NCBI GenBank assembly: GCA_964006375.1 | Contig: OZ023264.1 | Span: forward strand, 178,257,131-178,321,130 | Direction: 5' to 3' | Source: Tillus elongatus | Lineage: Eukaryota > Arthropoda > Insecta > Coleoptera > Cleridae | DNA length: 64,000 nt | Shown: piece after piece, positions 55,760-64,000 of the stretch | Position numbering within the stretch: the stretch's first letter is position 1 | How the letters are laid out: every line of letters begins with the position of its first letter | Translations under genes and position numbers: made by a program | The notes under the pieces: generated by a model | Databases searched by the model: none | What the model was told of the DNA's origin: nothing | What the model saw: the letters and a program-made list of their open reading frames with translations, nothing else

Positions 55760-56731
55760 AATTTCGGGACGCAGCAAGTGCGTTATGGTAGTGAATTTTC
55801 ATTAAAATGTTTTTAATAGCAAATATGTGTATTTTTTTTTTCAGAAAGCAGGCATCAAATTTGATTACCTTAATATATATAGTAAAAACAATGTGCCATG
55901 TTTTAGCAAAATAACTTTATTGTTTGAAAACGTACAAAAATTTCCGGAAGTAAACTTAAAATGTAACCGAAAAAATCCGTTTCTTGGTCAACCTTATAGG
56001 TTAATAGCAAATTGAGCTTTTCAAATATGAAGCATTTAATCAAAATTCGCTACCATAACTCACTTGCTGCGTCCAGAATTTCTTTACTTATAAACATGCA
56101 TTATATTTCGATGGAAAATGCAAAAACATAAGGCGTTTTCGACTAAAAAAAATATACATATTTGTATCACCAACGACTTATGGGCCACCTGTAATTGTAG
56201 AAATATTTTTTTAAAAGTAGGTCAAGACACCCTATAATTAATGTATACAATTTTTTTTTTCATATCTTGTTGAATAACGGATATATTGAGCTATTGATTT
56301 TTTACGAAAATTCGACAAAAGTTATATACCATTAAACGATATAGCTAAGGCTACTGCCAAGCATCAGAGAAAGGGTCTATTTGAAATGAATTTTCTGGAA
56401 ACATTTTAGTAAAATAAAAGACAATGACGGTTGAAACTAAGACTTCAGGGTCTGTAAAACATTCTTCTTGAGACATTTTCTTTCCATTGCCCGTATTAGA
56501 TTCAAGTTCTTTGTCTAAATGTTGCGAATTTTGAGGTTTTAAATTGTCACTTTGACGTTTTGAGGAAAACCCCAATTTATTTTTCTTTAAATGCCCATAA
56601 TTTTTTTGTCTTTTGACCTATAGAGCTAAATTTTGGTAGATACCGATACCGATATAAAAAAATTTGGTTGCCCTTACTTTGTTATTTCCGGAAATATGAA
56701 TTTTTTTCTAAAGAAAACAGTTATTGGTGTG

Positions 56732-56830
<99 letters not shown>

Positions 56831-56955
56831 CATATTAAAATCGAAACTGACCCCGGATATGTGTTCTAGGGGGCCTAATTAGCGCTCATTTGAAGAAATT
56901 TTTTCAACATTCAAAAGTGGGATCTCCTCATTAGTGAATTTAAGAAAATTCACTA
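55760..56955. repeat. LFR-family repeat with (TA)n core
   Basis: Start gggacgcagcaagtgcgtta at 55765. Further landmarks are caccaacgacttatgggcc, catcagagaaagggtctatt, a TA tract, gcgctcatttgaagaaattt and an inverted repeat (agtgaatttaagaaaattcact). Confidence 0.85.
56735..56836. repeat. (TA)n microsatellite
   Basis: About 45 TA units with catata variants at the right end. Confidence 0.97.
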
Positions 56956-57035
56956 ATAATTAAAAAAAATTGTATATCAAAAAATAACAAACCTATTTTG
57001 GTGAAATTTAGCAGACATGTTTCCCTGATAGTGAC

Positions 57036-57094
<59 letters not shown>
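57036..57094. repeat. (TAA)n microsatellite
   Basis: About 19 TAA units. The following 200 bp are less AT-rich and could be a truncated retroelement end, but nothing specific is recognised. Confidence 0.95.
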
Positions 57095-57096
<2 letters not shown>

Positions 57097-58129
57097 CAGT
57101 AGACAAACTCTGCACCCAGAAGTCTTAGACTTGTACGGGTGGAGCTTACATACACATATAGACAAAGGACACCACCCATAACTCATCAGAAGCCGGCCTT
57201 TCCACATTCGAGTGAAAAATACCGACTGTCTGAGTACAGTACTCAAACTTGCGACATCCTATTCGGATTCTAGCGGTTACTTACCTAGCAAACCAAGATA
57301 TTCGGCCTGTGTGCCAAATCATATGCCAAAATTTCAGTTACTAACTTAACAAAAAATTGAGTTATAAAAATTTGAAGCATTCGCCACCTAAACGCACTTT
57401 CTGGGTCTCGTATTTTTTTGCTCTATTGTTTTTTAACGATAAACTTAACTCTGAAGAAAATGACGTACAACTTTTGTATTAACTACTTTATTCAAACTCT
57501 AAAAATATCAAAGTTTACGGGGCCAAGTTCATGCGAATCATTTTGGTTAGCACAGTTGATTCCCACCGAATGCCAGCCATTAAATTCAGCCGCTTTTAAT
57601 GTTTTAAAACTTTGCAAATTTAGCAACCAAACTTCTCTGCTAAAAAAAAGAAGCCATACAACTTTGCGAACAATTTTTAAACAAGGACCCTTACTCTGTT
57701 TGATAGCTCAATAAACAGGGACTGGTTTTAGTGTTGCTTTAACCCAATGCACCATTGTCCACTTAACGGTCAGATCGATATGGGAGAATAGGGTAATGTG
57801 TGCATTACTGCAGACTCTATAAAATAAGCAATGTAGAGTAGCTGCGAAATCAAGATTAGAGATTACAAATAGTATGGAAACTGGAAGGATACACTGTTCT
57901 TAACTTCCTAATCCCTAGCGATATCTACATATTCTAGCAAAGTAAACTCCCGGTTTTGTGAATTTCCACTTCAATGATTCCGTTATTGGTTCCGGTTGGA
58001 AAGTTTCCGGGTATAAATTAGACCGATAAAGCGGTTTCCAGGACAGCGGGGATATTGGACTTTTGATGGAAACACATTATATCGTGCAATGATGTATTTG
58101 ATGTTATTGTAGAAGTAAATATTTTAATT
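57095..58129. other. Non-coding region
   Basis: The 98-codon frame at 57418-57714 has no recognisable domain. Nothing else recognised. Confidence 0.4.
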
Positions 58130-59211
<1,082 letters not shown>

Positions 59212-60480
59212 AAGCTAATTTTCGTAGAACAAATTCGTTAATGCATTTTTCTATTTTTTATCGAAATATGATGCGTTTGTAAGAAAAAAATCTGAACGAC
59301 GTAAGTGCGTTTTGGTAGCGAATTTTCGGTAAATTTGCAGTTTAGCTCCCGAACGCTTTTCAAAAAACTGTTTTCAGAAACCTGCCTAGGGCCCCCCCTG
59401 GATCCACAAACCCCCAACAAAAATTTCTTGTTCACACCCCCCAAGGAAGTTACGGGACCAGGAGTGAGTAGGGGTGTATAGTTTTTTTTTTTAGCTAATT
59501 TTCGTAGAACAAATTCGTTAATGCATTTTTGCATTTTTGATCGAAATATTATGCATTCGTAAGAAAAAATCTGGACGCAATAAGTGCGTTTTGGTAGCAA
59601 ATTTTCGGTAAATTTGCAGTTTAGCTCCTCATCGCTTTTCAAAAAACTGTTTCCAGAAACCTGCGTAGGCTCCCCCCTGGATCCACAAACCCCAAGAAAA
59701 ATGTCTTGTTCACACCCCCCACGGAAGTTACGAGACCATTTGCAGTTTAGCTCCCGAACGCTTTTCAAAAAACTGTTTTCAGAAAGCCGACTATAGGCTC
59801 CCCCTTGGATCCACAAACCCCAAGAAAAATTTCTTGTTCACACTCCCCAAGGAAGTTACGGGACCAGGAGTGAGTAGTGGTGTATAATTTTCTTTAGCTA
59901 ATTTTCGCAGAACAAATTCGTTATTGCATTTTTGCATTTTTTATCGAAATATGATGCGTTTGTAAGAAAATATCTGGACGCAGTAAGTGCGTTTTGGTAG
60001 AGAATTTTCGGTAAATTTGCAGTTTCGCACTTAAACGCTTTTCAAAAAACTGTTTCCAGAAACCTGCCTAGGCTCCCCCCTGGATCCACAAACCCCAAGA
60101 AAAATGTCTTGTTCACACCCCCCAAGGAAGTTACGGGACCATTTGCAGTTTAGTTTCCGAACGCTTTTCAAAAAACTGTTTTCAGAAAGCTGCCTAGGCT
60201 CCCCCTTGGATCCACAAACCCCAAGAAAAATGTCTTGTTCACACTCCCCAAGGAAGTTACGGGACCAGGAGTGAGTAGGGGTGTATAATTTTTTTAGCTA
60301 ATTTTCGTAAAACAAATTCGTTAGTGCATTTTTGCATTTTTTATCGAAATATAATGCGTTTGTAAGAAAAAATCTGGACGCAGTAAGTGCGTTTTGGTAG
60401 CGAATTTTCGGTAAATTTGCAGTTTAGCTCCCGAAAGCTTTTCAAAAAACTGTTTTCAGAAACCTGCCTAGCCAAACATT
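59212..60480. repeat. Tandem array, roughly 400-bp units with internal duplication
   Basis: The gctaattttcgta landmark occurs at about 59213, 59494, 59896 and 60297. The first interval is about 280 bp, the next two about 402 bp. The longer units contain a second copy of a block of about 125 bp (atttgcagtttagctcc to ggaagttacgggacca). Edges share words with the LFR repeats (ggacgcagtaagtgcgtt). The 192-codon minus-strand frame repeats with the array. Confidence 0.88.
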
Positions 60481-61200
60481 TTTATGGAAATTCACTTCAA
60501 TCACACATTTGCTGCATCCAGACTTTTTTACATGTTTATATATTTTCAAACAATAAATTTATTTCGATGAAATATGGTACATTGTTTCTACTATATAAGC
60601 AACCAAGTTTGATGCCTGCTTTCATCAAAGAAAGAAATTTGGTATTAAAAATATTTTAAAGAAAATTCGCTACCATAACGCACTTGCTGAGTCCAGAGAA
60701 TTTTTTATTCAAATGAAACAGTAGCTGATTGATGGGTCGAATCACTGGAGACCTGAATTCTGAATACAACTACGTAACTTGTTTCATAATTTATTTGTCG
60801 AATCGATAGACAACTGAATCCTAAATGCAACGAGGTAACGCTGCTTCATCTAAGTGAAGGAAGTATGGCGTCACAACATTTTTAAATGTCGAACTTTTTT
60901 TTAAGTGTCTCGCACAAATAACTCTGCATTTATTGAAGATAATAACGTTGTTAGAACGCCACTTGGCATAAAAGCAAGTAAGGAATTCAAATCCAGCATC
61001 AGCGAAAGAATTGCGCACCCATCTTTGGAAAATCCAAGGCCGGCCTTGACGTTTTCTACTGGAACAGTGTCCAATTGAAGTGTCGAATCGATGGAAACCC
61101 TATTAGTGAATTTTCTTTAAAAAAGATTCACTAACGAGGAGATCCCGATTTTTGAATTTTGAAAAAATTTCTTCAAATGAGCGCTAATGAGGCTCCTTAG
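60481..61200. repeat. LFR fragments and spacer
   Basis: LFR words occur at 60510-60700 (gcacttgctgagtccag) and 61100-61200 (attagtgaattttctttaaa, gcgctaatgaggctcct). 60710-61090 is otherwise unrecognised. Confidence 0.65.
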
Positions 61201-61224
61201 AACACATATCCGATGTCATTTTAA

Positions 61225-61227
<3 letters not shown>

Positions 61228-61300
<73 letters not shown>
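61228..61300. repeat. (TA)n microsatellite
   Basis: About 36 TA units within LFR sequence. Confidence 0.97.
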
Positions 61301-61307
<7 letters not shown>

Positions 61308-62275
61308 CACACCGATAACTCAAAAAATAATAGGCTGATTTTGATTAATTTGGTGAATACCTTCCTTTTGCAAGTGGCTTGGATAAGTTCGTTATCCAGG
61401 AAAAGCGGACCAGGTATTTTCTTTAGAAAAAAATTTATATCTCCGGAAATAACAAAGTAAGGGCAACTAAATTTGGTACGCGGGTTTATATTATTATGGG
61501 TAAAACACGTAACAATTTAGCTCTGTAGATTAAAAGGCAAAAAAGTTATAGGCATTTAAGGAAAAATAAATTGGGGTTTTCCTCAAAACCTCAAAATCAC
61601 GATTTAAAACGTCAAAACTGGCAACATTTAGGCAAAGAACCTGATTCTAATACGGGCTATAAAAAGAAAATGTCTTAAAAATGAATGTTTTAGAAACCCT
61701 GAAGTCTTAGTTTCAACCGTCATTGTCCTTCACTTTACCCAAAATGTTTCCAGAAAAATCATTTCAAATAGATCCTTTCTCTGATGTTTGGTATATAATC
61801 TTTGTCGAACTTTCGTAAAAAATCAATAAAGCCCAATCGGATATATTGGGCTTTATTGATTTTTATTATTATTATGCAAGATAAGAAAAAAATTGTATAC
61901 ATTAATTATAGGGTGTCTTGAGCTACATCTTAAAAAATATTTCTACAATCACAGGCTGGCCCATAAGTTGTTGGTGATACAAATTTTCTTTTTTTTTTTT
62001 AGTCGAACACGCCTTAGGTTATTGCATTTTTGCATTTTTCATCGAAATATAATGCATGTTTGTAAGAAAAGAAATTCGGGGCGCCGCTAATGCGTTACGG
62101 TAGCAAATTTTGATTAAATGCTTCTTATTTGAATAGCTCAATTTGCTATTAACCTATAACGTTGACCAAGAAACGGTTTTTTTTTCGGCAACACTTTAAG
62201 TTTACTTTCGAAAATTTTTGTACATTTTCAAAAAATAAAGTTATTTTGATGAAACGTGGCACATGGTTTTTACTA
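61301..62275. repeat. LFR-family repeat, reverse arm
   Basis: Begins with the post-TA words (accgataactcaaaaaataa) and runs through aagttcgttatccaggaaaa, the aaaacgtcaaaactggcaac paragraph and ggctggcccataagttgttg to the mariner 3 insertion. Contains the palindrome at 61821-61861. Confidence 0.85.
61821..61861. repeat. 41-bp perfect hairpin
   Basis: 17-bp perfect arms (AATCAATAAAGCCCAAT and its complement) around a 7-nt spacer. Other LFR copies have only one arm here (for example near 41225 and 56285), so it arose by local inverted duplication. Confidence 0.9.
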
Positions 62276-62277
62276 TA

Positions 62278-64000
62278 CAGGGTGGCGCATTGAAAACGAA
62301 ACAGACGGATTTGCGTCCAGAGATTTTTTTTTTAAGAAACGCTGAAACACGTCAACTTTAATATTAAGGGGAACATATTTTGACATAAAACTCAATTTTA
62401 TCACATCAACCCCTTAAGGGTGGCGATAACAACCCTTATATTTTAAATAGGGAACATGGGTCGAGTGTTACGTCATTTGAAAGCTCTTTCTTTTCTTAAT
62501 TCAGCACACAAATTTTTTTGGAAATTTTATTAACTCGTTTAAAAATTATTCACAGTTGGAGTTGCAAGAACATATTTCATTCATTATGATAAGAAATGCA
62601 CTAATTAGTCAATTTTTCGTTAAAAAAAACTAAAAAACAAAACCAAACGTTCAAAAATGTTTATTCAGTTAAGTAAGTGTTCAAATTGCTGACCACCAGC
62701 TTCCATACAAAAGTACAAATTTTGTTCAAAACGAACTCTGACATTCTGGAGCATTTGTGGAGTTATTAGACAACATTCTTCAACAATACGTCGTCGTGAT
62801 TCTTCCAGAGACTCCGGTTCTGCTGCAAACCTTCTACTCTTTAAATGGCCCCATAGAAAGAAGTCTAAAGGAGTTAAATCAGGTGATCTAGGAGGCCACT
62901 CAATAGCACATCTACGCCCAATCCATTGCTCTGGAAACTCGCTGTTTAAAAACTCCATAACACGTTGTGAAAAATGCGGAGGGGCTCCGTCTTGTTAAAA
63001 CACTAATTGATTTTCTTGATGGCGATCATCATTTTCAACAATGTCAATTAGTAGAGGGTAAACGATATCTTCTAGTAACTCCAAATACGTTTCGCCACTC
63101 AAATTGCCATCAAGAAAAATTTGTCCGATTAAACGGTCTCCAAAACTGCCAGTCCAGACATTCAATTTCTGTGAAGGTTGAGTGTGGACTTCGTGAAAAT
63201 TTCTTGGATTATTATCTGCCCAATAACGACAATTATGACGATTGGTTGTAGAGTGTAATAAAAACGTACGCTCGTTTGAAAAACAGATATTGAACAGACA
63301 GTTCCAGTTATCAGCTATTCGTGCAGTCATAACTTCACAAAGCTCCAGCCGCCGATCAAAATCATCTTCATTCGGTTGTTGTACAAGATAAATTTTATAC
63401 GGGTGAAATTTATTATGCTTCAATATTCGCTGAATAGTTCTTCTTTTGATGTTTAAAACAGTGGCCAATTTTCTCGTGGTCAAAGTTGGGTCTGCAGCAA
63501 TTTGTCCTAAAACTTCAATCTCAGTAGTCTCATTTCTAACCGGAAATTCACGTTCAGGATCCCGTTTTTTCTTGGCTACTGAACCACTTTGTCGAAACTT
63601 TGCAACTAACTCCAAAATGTATTTTCTGTTAACATTTCTGTTCGGATGTCGTTCATTAAACAAATTTGCGGTACGGTTGGCACAGTCATCGTTTTTGAAA
63701 AAAAGAGTAATTATTTTAACTCTTTCTTCTACAGAATACACCATTGTGAAATTAATTTTCGGTAGTACTATCAAGTATCAAACCGACCGATAAACTGAAA
63801 TAATAAACCGCATTTCTCTCATTCCGATAAGAAATGTTCTGATAGTCAATTTTTTGTTTACAAACCAAGAAAACATCGACTATCAGCACATTTCTTATCG
63901 GAATGAGTGAAATGGGTTTTTGCATCTTTAACTGTGAACAATTTTTTGTTGAGTTTTATGTCAAAACATGCCCCCCTCAATATTAAAATTGACGTGTTTC
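62278..64000 (-). mobile_element. DD41D mariner-like element 3, cut by window end
   Basis: Starts CAGGGTGGCGCA after TA (62276-62277). Same family as 6490-8409 (about 90 % by eye). The right inverted repeat has lost about 170 bp near 63945 and runs off the window. Confidence 0.92.
62665..63774 (-). pseudogene. DD41D transposase, one nonsense codon and a lost catalytic Asp
   Basis: 63774-62995 and 62958-62665 form one frame interrupted at 62995-62997 by TAA in place of the Gln codon of VFQQDG. The first catalytic motif reads FSNERTF where the sister copy has FSDECTF, so Asp is replaced by Asn. The second and third Asp are intact (QDGAPPHF; SPDLTPLDFFLWG). The N-terminal MVYSVEERV and helix-turn-helix region are well preserved. 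Confidence 0.9.

Overview
The window reads as AT-rich, repeat-dense insect nuclear DNA. The evidence is intronless transposon relics of arthropod type (DD41D mariner-like elements, a Dong/R4-type LINE, Jockey/CR1-like LINEs, a Penelope-like element, a tRNA-derived SINE), about 18 long (TA)n or (TAA)n microsatellites, and small genes with arthropod-style TATA plus TCAGT core promoters. A beetle would fit, but order cannot be fixed from the sequence. I see no convincing ordinary single-copy host gene.

The centrepiece is an 18,358-bp insertion at 10408-28765. It has the size, the AG...CT ends and the 6-bp target-site duplication (AATATT at 10402-10407 and 28766-28771) of a Polinton/Maverick or adintovirus-like element. 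Its boundaries can be proved inside this window: the host repeat it interrupts has an uninterrupted, reverse-oriented paralogue at about 47.3-49.1 kb, where a single AATATT (47648-47653) sits in the matching flanks. The terminal inverted repeats are very long and unequal (3.18 kb left, 1.92 kb right). Each has a GC-rich GGCGCC array at the tip framed by TGACGTCA palindromes, an outward-facing tRNA-like sequence, and 218-bp tandem units (six left, two right).

I found none of the standard Polinton genes intact. There are decayed pieces resembling a protein-primed family B DNA polymerase (26455-26595 on the minus strand, and possibly small ORFs at 13.7 and 22.5 kb). What survives as open reading frames is unusual: an E2F-like transcription factor (14333-15415) with four 48-residue acidic repeats; divergent from it, a 99-residue OB-fold-like protein (15873-16172); an unknown 138-residue protein (17520-17936); a Cys-rich protein closely followed by a DIQGF-type RNase H-like protein (20463-21268); a polymerase-N-terminus-like ORF bracketed by duplicated promoters (22528-22779); and a complete secreted matrix metalloproteinase with cysteine switch, HExxHxxGxxH site and hemopexin domain (23694-25376). 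A hypothesis that fits is a virus-like element that carries its own S-phase activator, replication accessory proteins and an extracellular-matrix protease. Mobilisation would then come from an autonomous relative or from genes already lost.

Left flank (1-10401): a 318-bp satellite joined to a decayed LINE, microsatellites, a dispersed repeat and a dead mariner (6490-8409). Right flank (28766-64000): host repeats, two SINE copies (33.5 and 55.3 kb), a mariner fragment (34.4-36 kb), a Penelope-like element with a hammerhead-like motif (42.3-44.6 kb), a dead mariner with 340-bp inverted repeats (45382-47237), a Dong-like LINE starting exactly at a (TAA)n tract and carrying two nested LINE insertions (49.3-53.8 kb), a 400-bp tandem array (59.2-60.5 kb), and a third mariner running off the end (62278-64000).
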